Shown: piece by piece, positions 21,220-31,816 of the stretch
Numbering within the stretch: the first letter of the stretch is position 1
Layout: the number at the start of each line of letters is the position of its first letter
From: Bradyrhizobium altum
GTDB lineage: Bacteria > Pseudomonadota > Alphaproteobacteria > Rhizobiales > Xanthobacteraceae
Direction: 5' to 3'
NCBI RefSeq assembly: GCF_020889705.1
Contig: NZ_JACMYP010000020.1
Span: 1-59,410 of the forward strand
DNA: 59,410 bases
Notes under the pieces: generated by a model
Database searches by the model: none
Told to the model about the DNA's origin: nothing
Seen by the model: only the letters and a program-made list of their open reading frames with translations
Made by a program: the position numbers and the translations under genes

Positions 21220-22616
21220 CCGCGAACCTTTTCGCCTTCATTTGCGGCCCACCATGGACCTGGATCGATTGGAGTGCCGTCTTTCCGGAACTCGACATAC
21301 AGCACTGGCTGGCTCGCATTGGTCGCGAGAATGGATGCAACCTGGGACGTCGACCCCATGGTCGCAACCGGCTCCCCCGTTAGCACAAACTGGCCGATGT
21401 TTACCGAAATACGCTCCATCCCGGCGATCAGGACATGATACCCGCCCCCGGCATTGAGGATCAAGAGTTGTCCGTAGCTGCGGAAAGGACCAGCGTAAAC
21501 AACCCAGCCGTCACACGGGGTTGTGACCTGCGCGCCCGGTTTGGCGGCCAAAGAAATGCCCTTTTGTACACCCCCCGCGCCGTCGGAACCGCCAAATTCG
21601 CGAATCTTGGTGCCATTCACGGGATAGGAGAACAGGCCTTTGGCCGAGGCGAAGGCGACCGCCGGGCTCATGCGGGCCGGGTCCTTGAGCGCCCCCAGAT
21701 TGGGCTTGCCGTTAACGGTCGCCGGGGCCCCCTGGAGGCTGGCCGTGGCGGCGGCCTTGGCCGCGCTCTTGAGATCCTGCTCCATCTTGGCGATCAGGCT
21801 CTGCAGATCGGCGGACTGCTTCGACAGCGCGATGGCGCGGGCGCCTTCGGCCTCCATGTCCTTTTCGGCCGCGCTTTGCTGGCGCTGCCGTTCGTCGACA
21901 AGTGCGGCGAGGCGGGTCTGGTCTTCCCTGAGTTTGTCGCGGTCGCCCGCCAGCGCATCGCGCTCGGTCGAGATGGTCTTGCGCAGCGCGACCAGTTCGC
22001 CGAGATCGGCCGCAAGCTTCTCGGCGCGGACGCGCAATTCCGGCACCACCGCGCCGAGCAGCATCGCGGTGCGCAGCGATTGCAGCGCGTCCTCGGGCCG
22101 CACCAGCAGCGCCGGCGGCGTGCGCCGCCCGGCGCGCTGCAACGCGGCCAGCACCTCGATCACTTCGGAGCGGCGTGAATCGAGCGAGCCGCGGATTTCG
22201 CGCTCGCGGCCGTCGAGCGGCTGCAAGCGTGCCTCGGCGTCGGCGATCCGCGTCTCGACGCCGCGCACCTGGCCGGCAATGTCGATCAGCTGCTGATTGA
22301 GCTTGCTGCGGTCCTGGCCGATCGTGGCGATGTCGGACTTCAGCTTCTCCTGCAACTCGGTCGCCTTGCGCTGCTGTTCGCGTGCGGCCTCGAGCTCCTG
22401 CTCGCGCTGCTTGATGGCGTCGGGCGACGTCTCCGCTGTCGCGGCCTGCTGTGCCGGCGGGGCGGACTGTTCCGCGGGTGGTGTCGCCTGCGCATGCGCC
22501 GCGGTCAGCAGATACGCGGCGAGCATAGCGATCGACAGAGGCAGGGATGCCGGCAACCAGCGGCGGAGCGCGGTGCCGCGATGCGAATCCGAAGCTGTGT
22601 CCCGCTTGTGTTGCAT
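21216..22616 (-). CDS. envC: Murein hydrolase activator, EnvC/M23 family
   Basis: A 466-residue exported protein. After the signal peptide (AMLAAYLLTAAHAQA) come about 280 residues of heptad-rich coiled coil (Glu/Arg/Gln-rich, residues about 45-330) and a C-terminal LytM fold (QKGISLAAKPGAQVTTPCDG to GEPVATMGS). The zinc ligands of active M23 peptidases are missing: GISLAA replaces the H-x3-D pattern and YHVLIAG replaces HxH. It is therefore a degenerate, activator-type LytM protein, as EnvC is for the amidases at the septum. Coupled to ctpA downstream. Confidence 0.92.
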   Translation of the reverse strand: MQHKRDTASDSHRGTALRRWLPASLPLSIAMLAAYLLTAAHAQATPPAEQSAPPAQQAATAETSPDAIKQREQELEAAREQQRKATELQEKLKSDIATIGQDRSKLNQQLIDIAGQVRGVETRIADAEARLQPLDGREREIRGSLDSRRSEVIEVLAALQRAGRRTPPALLVRPEDALQSLRTAMLLGAVVPELRVRAEKLAADLGELVALRKTISTERDALAGDRDKLREDQTRLAALVDERQRQQSAAEKDMEAEGARAIALSKQSADLQSLIAKMEQDLKSAAKAAATASLQGAPATVNGKPNLGALKDPARMSPAVAFASAKGLFSYPVNGTKIREFGGSDGAGGVQKGISLAAKPGAQVTTPCDGWVVYAGPFRSYGQLLILNAGGGYHVLIAGMERISVNIGQFVLTGEPVATMGSTSQVASILATNASQPVLYVEFRKDGTPIDPGPWWAANEGEKVRG

Positions 22617-22656
22617 TCGCGTGCGTTCAGCGCTTTCGACTGTCCGTCACCGCGCC

Positions 22657-23139
22657 TCAGGCGCGATGGTAGGGGTGGCCGGCCAAAATGGTCGCGGCCC
22701 GATAAATCTGTTCCAGAAGCATGACGCGGACCATTTGGTGCGGCCAGGTCGCGGAGCCGAATGCAATACGCAACGAAGCCTTGCGCTGCAATTCAGGCGA
22801 AAGTCCGTCCGCGCCGCCGATCACGAAGACAGTATGCGCTGCCCCCTCGTCGCGCCAGCGGCCGAGCTGCTGCGCAAAGCTTGCGCTGTCGATGCTCTTG
22901 CCGCGTTCGTCGAGCGCGACCAGCATGTGCTTTTCCGGTAGCAGCGCCGCGATCGCCGCGGCCTCCTCGGCGATGCGCGCGGGCGTATCGCGCGCGCGGC
23001 TCTCCGCAATCTCATGGATGTCGAGGCCGCGAAAGCCGAGCTTGCGGCCGATATCTTCGAAGCGCTCGCGGTAACGCTCGGCGAGCTCCCGTTCAGGGCC
23101 CTGTTTCAGACGGCCGATGCAGATCACGACGAGACGCAT
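22657..23139 (-). CDS. rlmH: 23S rRNA (pseudouridine1915-N3)-methyltransferase RlmH
   Basis: A 160-residue SPOUT methyltransferase acting on the 70S ribosome at helix 69. It shows the N-terminal MRLVVICIGRLK, the DERG segment (LVALDERGKSIDS), the SAM-binding knot FVIGGADGLSPEL and the C-terminal HQMVRVMLLEQIYRA with HPYHRA, all family signatures. Length is standard. The start is ATG 23139. It lies between rsfS and envC, the normal alphaproteobacterial position. Confidence 0.96.
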   Translation of the reverse strand: MRLVVICIGRLKQGPERELAERYRERFEDIGRKLGFRGLDIHEIAESRARDTPARIAEEAAAIAALLPEKHMLVALDERGKSIDSASFAQQLGRWRDEGAAHTVFVIGGADGLSPELQRKASLRIAFGSATWPHQMVRVMLLEQIYRAATILAGHPYHRA

Positions 23140-23189
23140 CAACGCAGACTAGCTGCGCTGCAGCCGATTCGCATCGGCTTCGATACGCC

Positions 23190-23624
23190 TTAGACCGCCG
23201 CGACCGCCGGGTTCCGAGTCCACAACCGCTCGAGGTTGTAGAACTCGCGCACCTCAGGCCTGAACACGTGCACGATCACCTCGCCGGAATCGATCAGCAC
23301 CCAGTCGCAATTGGGCAAGCCCTCGACATGGATGTTCTTGACCCCGTTTTCCTTGAGGCTCTTCGTCACATTTTCCGCGATCGCGCCAACGTGCCGGTTA
23401 ACCCGGCCGGTGGTGACGATCATGTAATCGGAATATGCGGATTTGCCGCGAAGGTCGATGGTGACCGTCTCTTCCGCTTTCATGTCGTCGAGGCGGGAGA
23501 GGATCAGGCTCAGCGTCTTGTTGGCATCCGGTTTGTCGGCATCCGGTTGCGCCTGCAAGGCCGCGGTTTTCGTCGATGTTTTACGCGCAGTCTTGGGAAC
23601 CTTGGGTAAAACAGACTTGGACAA
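23190..23624 (-). CDS. rsfS: Ribosomal silencing factor RsfS
   Basis: A 144-residue protein that binds L14 on the 50S subunit and blocks subunit joining in starvation. The conserved core is present: SDYMIVTTGRVNRHVGAIAE, ENGVKNIHVEG, DWVLIDSGEVIVHVF and FYNLERLW. The N-terminal 35 residues are a basic, low-complexity extension. The start is uncertain: TTG 23624 is given, but an in-frame CTG at 23639 has AAGGA at good spacing and would begin MATSVLSKSVL. No in-frame ATG exists before the stop upstream. Confidence 0.9.
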   Translation of the reverse strand: MSKSVLPKVPKTARKTSTKTAALQAQPDADKPDANKTLSLILSRLDDMKAEETVTIDLRGKSAYSDYMIVTTGRVNRHVGAIAENVTKSLKENGVKNIHVEGLPNCDWVLIDSGEVIVHVFRPEVREFYNLERLWTRNPAVAAV

Positions 23625-23744
23625 TACAGATGTGGCCAGGGACCATTCCTTTCACTGTATCGCGGGTGCCGAATCCTCGGCCCCACGCACCATATTACGC
23701 ATGTGGGGTTAATGGTTTCAATATTCCAGTAACCCTTTTGCGCC

Positions 23745-24410
23745 TCACGCCGTTCTCCAGCTCCCGTCCGGGTTCCGCAGTCCGGTCGAAGACAAATTGG
23801 ATTTCATTCCTGTCAGGAACACCCAGGCCGGCGCCTGCTGATCGGCCAGCCGTGTCGCCTGATTTTCAGGCAAGCGATAGCGCATGAGCGCCTGCGCCGC
23901 CGGTGCGGCAAGGGCGCGGAAACTCTGGGGCGGACGGTCGATCACGGCAATCGGCACATCGGACGCGATGCGCCGCCAATCTTTCCAGCGATGAAATTGC
24001 GCGAGATTGTCAGCGCCCATGATCCAGACGAAGTGCACGCCGGAGACACGGCGGCGCAAGTGGATGATCGTGTCGACAGTGTAGCGGACACCGATGACAG
24101 CTTCGAGACAAGAGATGTCGATGCGCGGATCGTCGGCAACGCGACGCGCGGCCGCAGCGCGCTCGTTGAGCGCATGCAGGCCGTCATGGTTCTTCAGCGG
24201 ATTGCCCGGCGTCAGCAGCCACCACACGCGGTCGAGCTGCAAACGCTTGAGCGCAAACTGGCTGATGGCGCGATGCGCGGCGTGCGGCGGATTGAACGAG
24301 CCACCGAGCAGCCCGATGCGCATGCCGTTGGTATAGAACGGAAGCGCCTGGGCTGGGGATAACGGCACGGTGGAAGCTTGTTGCAATGGTTTACCGTGCG
24401 CGTGCGACAA
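23745..24410 (-). CDS. nadD: Nicotinate-nucleotide adenylyltransferase
   Basis: Transfers AMP from ATP to nicotinate mononucleotide in NAD synthesis. It has the nucleotidyltransferase motif [11 protein letters not shown] and the family segments [12 protein letters not shown] and [19 protein letters not shown]. The ISSTxLR-type C-terminal motif appears as NLSSTGLRN. The frame from TTG 24410 gives 221 residues with a 29-residue extension; ATG 24323 ([14 protein letters not shown]) gives 192 residues, the more usual length. It is separated from proA by three bases. Confidence 0.93.
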   Translation of the reverse strand: MSHAHGKPLQQASTVPLSPAQALPFYTNGMRIGLLGGSFNPPHAAHRAISQFALKRLQLDRVWWLLTPGNPLKNHDGLHALNERAAAARRVADDPRIDISCLEAVIGVRYTVDTIIHLRRRVSGVHFVWIMGADNLAQFHRWKDWRRIASDVPIAVIDRPPQSFRALAAPAAQALMRYRLPENQATRLADQQAPAWVFLTGMKSNLSSTGLRNPDGSWRTA

Positions 24411-24413
24411 TGA

Positions 24414-25706
24414 TCACGGCCGTGTCTGCCCGGTGCCGTGGACGCGGTACTTGAAGCTCGTCAGCTGCTCGGCGCCGACCGGCCCGCGGGCGTGGAATTT
24501 GCCGGTGGCAATTCCGATCTCGGCGCCGAAGCCGAACTCGCCGCCGTCGGCGAACTGGGTCGAGGCGTTGTGCAGCACGATCGCCGAATCGACTTCGTTG
24601 AGAAATCTCTGCGCGGCGGTGGCATCCTCCGTCACGATCGCATCGGTGTGATGCGAGCCGTGATCTTGAATATGCGCGATCGCTTCATCGAGACTGCCGA
24701 CGATCTTCGCCGAGATGATCGCATCCTCATATTCGGTGTTCCAGTCCTCGTCGGACGCGGGCTTCACCCTGGCATCGGCGCCTTGCACGATGTCGTCGCC
24801 GCGTACCTCGCAACCGGCATCGATCAACAACTCGACCAGCGGTTTCAGCTTCGTTGCGGCAGCGTTGCGATCGATCAGCAGGGTCTCGACGGCGCCGCAG
24901 ACACCGGGACGGCGCATCTTGGCGTTCAGCACGACCTCCTTGGCCATGTCGAGCCTGGCGCTGGCATCGACATAGATGTGGTTGACGCCTTCCAGATGCG
25001 CGAACACCGGAACGCGCGCCTCCGCCTCGACGCGCGCGACCAGGCTCTTGCCGCCGCGCGGCACGATCACGTCGATGCCGCCGTTCAATCCCGTCAGCAT
25101 CAGGCCGACGGCCGTGCGGTCACGGGTCGGCACCAAGGTGATCGCGGCCTCGGGCAGACCGGCTTCACGCAGGCCCTGCACCAGGCAATCATGGATCGCG
25201 CGGCAGGATCGGAAGCTGTCGGAGCCACCGCGCAGGATCACGGCGTTACCGGACTTCAGGCACAGCACGCCGGCGTCGGCGGCGACGTTGGGGCGGCTTT
25301 CGAAGATCACGCCGATCACGCCGAGCGGCACGCGGACGCGCTCGATGGTCATGCCGTTCGGCCGCTGCCAGCGTTCGGTGACGGCGCCGACCGGATCGAC
25401 AATCTCGCGCACGGTCGCCACGCCATCGGCCATGCCGGCGACGCGCGCCTGCGTCAGTGTCAGGCGGTCGACGAAGGCAGCGGTCATGCCGGCAGCGCGC
25501 GCCTCCGCGACATCCTCGGCATTGGCGGCGAGAATGGCCTCGGCATGCTCGCGGATCGCGCGTTCGATTGCGGCGAGCGCCCGATTCTTCTGCTCCGGCG
25601 GCGCCAGCGCCAGCACGCGCGCGGCGGCGCGCGCCTTGGCGGCGAGGTCGGTCATCAGGGCGGCGAGATCGGCGTTGCCGTCGATCGCCTTCAGGGGCGC
25701 GCTCAT
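24414..25706 (-). CDS. proA: Gamma-glutamyl phosphate reductase
   Basis: A 430-residue NADPH-dependent reductase, the second step of proline synthesis. Aldehyde-dehydrogenase-like architecture is visible: [20 protein letters not shown], the [12 protein letters not shown] loop, the catalytic Cys in [15 protein letters not shown] and the ending [19 protein letters not shown]. Length is standard. It lies between proB upstream and nadD downstream on the same strand, the usual proBA order. Confidence 0.97.
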   Translation of the reverse strand: MSAPLKAIDGNADLAALMTDLAAKARAAARVLALAPPEQKNRALAAIERAIREHAEAILAANAEDVAEARAAGMTAAFVDRLTLTQARVAGMADGVATVREIVDPVGAVTERWQRPNGMTIERVRVPLGVIGVIFESRPNVAADAGVLCLKSGNAVILRGGSDSFRSCRAIHDCLVQGLREAGLPEAAITLVPTRDRTAVGLMLTGLNGGIDVIVPRGGKSLVARVEAEARVPVFAHLEGVNHIYVDASARLDMAKEVVLNAKMRRPGVCGAVETLLIDRNAAATKLKPLVELLIDAGCEVRGDDIVQGADARVKPASDEDWNTEYEDAIISAKIVGSLDEAIAHIQDHGSHHTDAIVTEDATAAQRFLNEVDSAIVLHNASTQFADGGEFGFGAEIGIATGKFHARGPVGAEQLTSFKYRVHGTGQTRP

Positions 25707-25830
25707 GGAAGTCCCAGTCTTGGATTAAGGCCATGTTCTAGCATGGCAATTGAGGGGTGGCGAGGCGCGGAACCGGCATGGCAGGTGGGCGGCCGCGCCC
25801 CGAGCCGTCGGCCGGGTAGGCTATCTGGGC

Positions 25831-26973
25831 CTACTTGGCCGGGATCGCCCCGGCCGGGCCGATCACGAGGTCGTCGCGGTGGATCATCTCGGAGCGGCCG
25901 CTGATGCCCAGAATGGCCATCACGTCGGGCGAGGAGCGGCCCTTGATCTTCTCGGCATTCTCGGCGTCGTAGGCGACCAGGCCGCGGCCGATCTCATGGG
26001 TGTCGGGGCCGCGCACCACCACAGCGTCGCCGCGGGCGAACTGGCCGTCGACCCTGACGACGCCGGCCGGCAGCAGGCTCTTGCCGGCGCGCAGCGCCGC
26101 CACCGCGCCGGCATCGATGGTCAGCGTGCCCTTCGGCTCGAGCGAGCCCGCGATCCAGCGCTTTCGCGCGGTGACGGGATTGGCCGGGGTCAGAAACCAG
26201 GTGCAACGGCCGCCATCGGCGATCGCCTGCAAGGGATGCTCGATCTTGCCGGAGGCGATCAGCATGTGCGTGCCGGCGGTGGTCGCGATTTTCGCGGCCT
26301 CGATCTTGGTGGTCATGCCGCCGCGCGACAGTTCGGAGCCGGCCGAGCCGGCCATCCCCTCGATCTCCGAGGTGATGCTTTCGACCACCGGGATTAGCTT
26401 TGCGTCAGGATCGACCGCGGGCGGCGCGGTGTAGAGGCCGTCGATATCGGAGAGCAAGATCAACAGATCCGCGCTCGCCATGGTGGCGACGCGGGCGGCG
26501 AGGCGATCATTGTCGCCATAGCGGATCTCGGTGGTGGCGACCGTGTCGTTCTCGTTGATGACGGGCACCGCGCGCCATTCCAGCAGCTTGGCGATGGTCG
26601 AGCGCGCATTGAGATAGCGGCGGCGCTCCTCGGTATCCTGCAACGTCACGAGGATCTGCCCGGCGCCGATGCCGTGATGGCCGAGCACCTCCGACCAGAT
26701 CCGCGCCAGCGCGATCTGGCCGACCGCGGCGGCAGCCTGGCTCTCCTCGAGCTTCAGTGGACCGCGCGGCAGCTTCAGGCGGCTGCGGCCGAGGGCGATC
26801 GAGCCCGACGACACCACCATGACCTCGCAGCCTCGCTTGTGCAGCTTCGCGATATCGTCGACCAGCGCGGCGAGCCAGGATGCGCGGACTTCTCCGGCCT
26901 GCGAGTCGACCAGCAGCGACGAGCCGACCTTGACGACGATGCGGCGAAAGTTCTTGAGCGCGGGGCGTTTCAT
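25831..26973 (-). CDS. proB: Glutamate 5-kinase
   Basis: A 380-residue enzyme that phosphorylates glutamate in the first, feedback-controlled step of proline synthesis. The N-terminal amino-acid kinase domain shows [40 protein letters not shown] and [13 protein letters not shown]. The C-terminal PUA domain ([20 protein letters not shown]) is complete. ATG 26973 ([17 protein letters not shown]) is chosen over an in-frame start 30 bases upstream. It follows obgE by about 70 bp. Confidence 0.96.
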   Translation of the reverse strand: MKRPALKNFRRIVVKVGSSLLVDSQAGEVRASWLAALVDDIAKLHKRGCEVMVVSSGSIALGRSRLKLPRGPLKLEESQAAAAVGQIALARIWSEVLGHHGIGAGQILVTLQDTEERRRYLNARSTIAKLLEWRAVPVINENDTVATTEIRYGDNDRLAARVATMASADLLILLSDIDGLYTAPPAVDPDAKLIPVVESITSEIEGMAGSAGSELSRGGMTTKIEAAKIATTAGTHMLIASGKIEHPLQAIADGGRCTWFLTPANPVTARKRWIAGSLEPKGTLTIDAGAVAALRAGKSLLPAGVVRVDGQFARGDAVVVRGPDTHEIGRGLVAYDAENAEKIKGRSSPDVMAILGISGRSEMIHRDDLVIGPAGAIPAK

Positions 26974-27041
26974 GGGTTTGGTCTGGCAGGAAAGTGGAAG
27001 CAAGAGGCGCCACGAAGTGGCTTAAGAAGTCGAGATGCCGC

Positions 27042-28103
<1,062 letters not shown>

Positions 28104-28111
28104 TTAGGGCA

Positions 28112-28177
28112 GGGTTGCCGCGGCGGCAACCCGGAAAGGCCCTGACTTCGGCGAAAAGCCTTAATTTTCGGGCCTTT
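28112..28177. other. Two hairpins between maoC-like gene and obgE
   Basis: GGGTTGCCG / CGGCAACCC (28112-28132, three-base loop) and AAAGGCCC / GGGCCTTT (28135-28142, 28170-28177) fill the 101-bp gap. Only the plus-strand reading of the second is followed by Ts, and no plus-strand gene ends here. On the minus strand they could act as a leader structure for obgE or partial attenuation. Confidence 0.4.
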
Positions 28178-28192
28178 TTACGGCCCAAGTAA

Positions 28193-28672
28193 CTAGGCGG
28201 GTCTGCGCCGGACCAGGAATTTCTGCATCCCCTCCAGCACCAGCTCGCGGCGCTGGTTGTGCACGGTCGAGCGCAGTGTCACGACGCCCGTGGTTCGGCT
28301 GGGTGACAGCTCGATCACCTCCAGCGCGGGGTAGATGGTATCGCCGGCATAGACCGGTTTCAGGAACTTGCTCGACTGTTCCAGGAAGCCGATCAGCGAC
28401 TCCTCCACGACATAGGGAAACAGCCCGGCGCCGGGCGCGGTGTGCACCAGGGTTTGGAAGCCGTGCGCAAGCAGGTCCGGCATGCCCCGCGTGCGGCAAT
28501 ATTCGACGTCGTAATGGATCGGATGGGTGTCGCCGCTGGCGGTCTGGAACGCCGCGAACACGGCCGAGGTCTGGGTCCGGCTCGGAATCACGAAGCGCTC
28601 GCCGAGCACGAAATCCTCAAACCACCGCTGCGCGGGGACCATGCGATGCTGGGTGGGGTCGAATTCGCTCAT
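28193..28672 (-). CDS. MaoC-like hot-dog dehydratase
   Basis: A 159-residue single hot-dog-fold protein of the MaoC/R-hydratase type. The segment FAAFQTASGDTHPIHYDVEY carries the hydratase Asp-x4-His pattern, and SSKFLKPVYAGDTIYPALEV is the usual second signature. By family it would hydrate enoyl-CoA or act on a related thioester; the substrate is unknown. ATG 28672 is chosen because upstream sequence lacks coding character. A DMT transporter gene starts divergently 166 bp away. Confidence 0.88.
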   Translation of the reverse strand: MSEFDPTQHRMVPAQRWFEDFVLGERFVIPSRTQTSAVFAAFQTASGDTHPIHYDVEYCRTRGMPDLLAHGFQTLVHTAPGAGLFPYVVEESLIGFLEQSSKFLKPVYAGDTIYPALEVIELSPSRTTGVVTLRSTVHNQRRELVLEGMQKFLVRRRPA

Positions 28673-28838
28673 GGGGCGTTTCCTGCTCTGCTTCTTGAAT
28701 GGCTGCCCTACCGGTAGCGCAGGCGCCGCACTGCGACAATTGGTTCGATCTGCAGCGGCCGGGGTTGTCCTGCGCAACGACGTCGGTAAAACCGGCGACA
28801 GACCGGCCCGACTCAGAGGCGGCGACAACAAGAGAACA

Positions 28839-29753
28839 ATGAGCCTGTTCGCAAAACTGTCCTCCTACGACGATCGATCGGCGCGGCTCGCCGGCATCGG
28901 GTTGATGCTGCTGTCGATCTTCATGTTCTCGTTCGGCGATGCGATGGGCAAATTCATCGTCGCCACCTATTCGGTCGGGCAATTGCTGTGGCTGCGCGCC
29001 TGCGCGGCGCTGCTGGTGCTGCTGCCGATCGTGTGGAAGCGGCGCGCGGATTTCCTGCACCTGGAGCGCCCGTGGCTGCAATTGCTGCGCGTCACGCTGT
29101 CGACGCTGGAAGTCGCGGCGTTCTTCCTGGCGACCGTCTATCTGCCGCTCGCCGACGTCATCACCTATTATCTGGCGGGACCGATCTTCGTCACCGCGAT
29201 GTCGGGCCTCGTGCTCGGCGAACATATCGGCTGGCGGCGCTGGACCGCGATCCTGGTCGGCTTTTGCGGGGTGTTGATCGCGCTGCGGCCATCGGCGCAG
29301 ACCATCAGCTGGCCGGCGATGATCGCGCTTGGCGGCAGCCTGTCGTTTGCGGTGTTGATGCTGATCACCCGCTCGTTGCGCGCGACGCCCGATATCGTGC
29401 TGGCGACATCGCAATTCGGCGGCACGTTCGTCCTGGGCCTCGTGCTCTCGCCGTTCGGCTGGGTGACGCCATCAGCCGGCAGCCTCGTGCTGTTCTTCAC
29501 CGCCGGCATCATCTCGGTCGCGGCGCTGCTTTGCGTGAACCGGTCGCTGAAGCTCGCACCGGCGAGCGTGGTGGTGCCGTACCAGTATTCGATGATCGTC
29601 TGGGCGGTGATCTTCGGCTTCGTGGTGTTCGGTGACGTGCCGTCCTGGGCCACGATCATCGGCGCCGCGATCATCATCGCGGCCGGCCTCTACATCTTCG
29701 TGCGCGAACAGCAGCTCGGGCGCACGGATTCCGCGATCAATCCGCCGGCGTAA
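28839..29753 (+). CDS. DMT superfamily (EamA) transporter
   Basis: A 304-residue membrane protein with ten predicted hydrophobic helices in two EamA halves (FMFSFGDAMGKFIVA in the first, SVVVPYQYSMIVWAVIFGFV in the second). Conserved GEHIGWRRW and GDVPSWATIIGAAIII follow the family pattern of each half. It probably exports or imports a small metabolite or amino acid; nothing indicates which. ATG 28839 has AGAG upstream. It is the only plus-strand gene in this long minus-strand run. Confidence 0.88.
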   Translation: MSLFAKLSSYDDRSARLAGIGLMLLSIFMFSFGDAMGKFIVATYSVGQLLWLRACAALLVLLPIVWKRRADFLHLERPWLQLLRVTLSTLEVAAFFLATVYLPLADVITYYLAGPIFVTAMSGLVLGEHIGWRRWTAILVGFCGVLIALRPSAQTISWPAMIALGGSLSFAVLMLITRSLRATPDIVLATSQFGGTFVLGLVLSPFGWVTPSAGSLVLFFTAGIISVAALLCVNRSLKLAPASVVVPYQYSMIVWAVIFGFVVFGDVPSWATIIGAAIIIAAGLYIFVREQQLGRTDSAINPPA

Positions 29754-29791
29754 CGGTGCGGGGTGGGCAAAGGCGCACCCGCATAACAGCT

Positions 29792-29932
29792 GTCGTCCCT
29801 GCCTAGTGCGCAATTGCGCACGGGAGCAGGGACCCATAACCACCGTTGCTTGTCGTCACCTACGCTGGAGCCACAGCTCGTCCGAGCAACGACCATTTGT
29901 GGTTATTGGTCCCCGCGTTCGCGGGGACGACC
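29792..29932. repeat. Dispersed palindromic intergenic repeat
   Basis: Outer arms GTCGTCCC (29792) and GGGGACGAC (to 29932) enclose a perfect 16-bp palindrome GTGCGCAATTGCGCAC (29806-29821), a hairpin CCCCGCGTTCGCGGGG (29911-29926) and the pair CCATAACCAC / TGGTTATTGG. It is a composite element of the kind found between Bradyrhizobium genes. It separates the convergent DMT gene and the broken acetyltransferase. Confidence 0.75.
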
Positions 29933-29957
29933 ACCATAGTTACGGAGCGGTCGAGCC

Positions 29958-30553
29958 TCAGCTCTCCCGCCGGGTCGAGTTGTTCCAGCTCTTCAGCGAG
30001 GCCCAGACGCCGCGCGACAGCCGGAAGGCGTCCACCGGGCTCGATGAGCCCAGCGCCTCGAAGCGGTGCAGCTCGACGCCGCTCCACTGGAAGCCGCACT
30101 TCTCGAGGATGTTGCGCGACGACGGGTTGACGACGCGGGCGCCGCGATCAGCTGGTCGAGATCGAATTCCTCGAAGAAGTAATCGATCACCGCGCGCGCG
30201 GCCTCGGTGCCGAAACCCTGGCCCCAATGGTCGACGCCGAGCCAGTAGCCGAGTTCGGCCGCGGTCTCCTCGCGCCAGTCGATGCCGACCATGCCGATCG
30301 GCGTGTGATTGTTCTCGATCACGAAGACGGTTTCGCGTCCGCCGGCGCCGAGCGCGCGCACGAAGTCGATGGCGTCGTCCTGGGTATAGGGATGCGGCAG
30401 GCGGCGGGTGTTCTCCGCGATGCGGCGGTCATTGGCGAGGCGTGCAATTGCTTTTACGTCCGCGAGCGTCGGCTTGCGCAATGTCAGCCGTTCGGTCTCG
30501 AGGACGCAAGCTCTTGCTTCGCGCAAGGTCGGCGTCGGGATGTCCTGCAACAT
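29958..30553 (-). pseudogene. GNAT family N-acetyltransferase, frameshifted
   Basis: The reading starts MLQDIPTPTLREARACVLET at 30553 (GGAGCTCGAC ribosome-binding site) and shows a RimJ/RimL-like GNAT domain: LETERLTLRKPTLADVKAI, GMVGIDWREE, ELGYWLGVDHWGQGFGTEAA. At about 30140-30145 the family-like reading moves to another frame (ARVVNPSSRNILEKCGFQWS) and ends at 29958. The span is 596 bases, one short of a multiple of three; one missing G in the run before GCGCC explains it (198 residues if repaired). It lies just downstream of rpmA, a usual place for this acetyltransferase. Confidence 0.8.
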
Positions 30554-30628
30554 GTCGAGCTCCTGTGATGCGACAATCGGTACGCAACGCTTGGAACGTT
30601 GCGCGCGGTCGAACCGGATCGCGCGCAA

Positions 30629-30660
30629 CAAAAAGGGGAGGCCGGTCATCCCGCCTCCCC
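30629..30660 (-). terminator. Rho-independent terminator after rpmA
   Basis: On the minus strand a perfect 8-bp stem GGGGAGGC / GCCTCCCC (30660-30653 with 30642-30635) with a ten-base loop is followed by five Ts (30634-30630). It lies 62 bp past the rpmA stop and separates the ribosomal protein genes from the acetyltransferase. Confidence 0.85.
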
Positions 30661-30722
30661 TTGGAGCCCTTTGCGACTCCGCCGGTTCAACAGGACCCGG
30701 CGGACTCATGTGTGTCCACCGT

Positions 30723-30992
30723 CTACTCGGCCGCCTCTGCCATCGGAATAACCGATATGAATGTGCGGCCATTGGCTTTGGCACGGAACTCGACATGACC
30801 CTCGACCTTGGCGAAGAGAGTATGATCGGTGCCCATGCCGACATTAAGGCCAGGATGCCAGGTGGTGCCGCGCTGGCGCGCGATGATGTTTCCGGGGATC
30901 ACGCGCTCGCCACCGAACGCCTTGATGCCAAGGCGCTTGCCCTTGGAATCACGTCCGTTGCGCGATGAACCGCCTGCTTTTTTATGAGCCAT
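30723..30992 (-). CDS. rpmA: 50S ribosomal protein L27
   Basis: An 89-residue ribosomal protein near the peptidyl transferase centre. The N-terminus [20 protein letters not shown] and the following [16 protein letters not shown] are diagnostic. Length is standard. It is co-transcribed with rplU 92 bp upstream and is followed by a clear terminator. Confidence 0.98.
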   Translation of the reverse strand: MAHKKAGGSSRNGRDSKGKRLGIKAFGGERVIPGNIIARQRGTTWHPGLNVGMGTDHTLFAKVEGHVEFRAKANGRTFISVIPMAEAAE

Positions 30993-31084
30993 AGCTCGTC
31001 TCCGACTTCGCTTTGATCTCTAGATCAATTCCTTGACGGAATCATTTCACGTTTTGTCACGCTTCAAATCTGAAAGCGCGACGA

Positions 31085-31561
31085 TCACTTCTTCTCGCTC
31101 TTGGCTGCGGCCTTCTTGGCCGGAGCCTTTTTCGCGGCCGGCGCCTTTGCGGGCGCCTTCTTCTTGGCCGCCTTCGGTGCTGCGTCCTCGCCATCGGCGG
31201 GCGCTGCGACCTTTTCCTTCTTCGGCCGCGGGCCGACGGTCGGCTTGGCGTTATCGGCGAGGATCTCGGTGATGCGAAGCACCGTGAGCTCGTCGCGATA
31301 GCCGCGCTTGCGGCGTGAATTCTTGCGGCGACGCTTCTTGAACGCGATCACCTTGGCGCCGCGCTTGTGCTGCAGCACTTCGGCCGCAACGGTGGCGCCT
31401 GCCACGGTGGGCGTTCCCAGCACCGGCGTGTCACCGCCGAGCACCAGAACTTCGCCTAGCTGCACGATCGTGCCGACATCGCCGGCGATCTTGCCAATCT
31501 CGAGTACATCATTCGGAACGACACGGTACTGCCGGCCGCCGGTTTTGATGACTGCGAACAT
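31085..31561 (-). CDS. rplU: 50S ribosomal protein L21 with extended Ala/Lys tail
   Basis: A 158-residue L21. Residues 1-103 are the standard protein (MFAVIKTGGRQYRVVPND, FKKRRRKNSRRKRGYRD, LRITEI). The remaining about 50 residues are a low-complexity tail of Ala, Lys and Pro (for example KKKAPAKAPAAKKAPAKK). Extended tails occur in related alphaproteobacteria; their role is not known. First gene of rplU-rpmA. Confidence 0.97.
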   Translation of the reverse strand: MFAVIKTGGRQYRVVPNDVLEIGKIAGDVGTIVQLGEVLVLGGDTPVLGTPTVAGATVAAEVLQHKRGAKVIAFKKRRRKNSRRKRGYRDELTVLRITEILADNAKPTVGPRPKKEKVAAPADGEDAAPKAAKKKAPAKAPAAKKAPAKKAAAKSEKK

Positions 31562-31680
31562 CGTTTGATTCCTTCGTGTTCGGTTCCGGCCTCGGACGGT
31601 TAGCCCGGGTCGGCTTTTTGTTCAGTCGCTATGGGTTATGTGTTTCGCGCGAAGGGAATGAATTCCCAAACTGGATCGCA

Positions 31681-31712
31681 CAAAAACAATCGGCGCGAGA
31701 AAACTCCGCGCC
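31681..31712 (-). terminator. Terminator after the GlxA-type regulator
   Basis: On the minus strand GGCGCG / CGCGCC (31712-31707 with 31697-31692) is followed by GATTGTTTTTG. It lies about 105 bp past the regulator stop and 120 bp before rplU, so it would shield rplU from upstream transcription. Confidence 0.6.
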
Positions 31713-31816
31713 GGATGGGCGGACTTATAGCTGCTGACGGCGCGGAGTCAAGGTAAAGCAGGGCAAAAACCGGCCAAAAATGAAGGGTTTGGCGTGATTT
31801 TGGGCCGGATTGGTCG

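Noticed and set aside
18736..21438. 900-codon open frame on the plus strand opposite the yibQ-like and ctpA genes
   Set aside because: It is antisense to two clear genes, has an Arg/Ala/Gly/Asp-rich composition without any family motif, and arises from high GC at third codon positions. The same applies to the long antisense frames opposite lpdA and priA.
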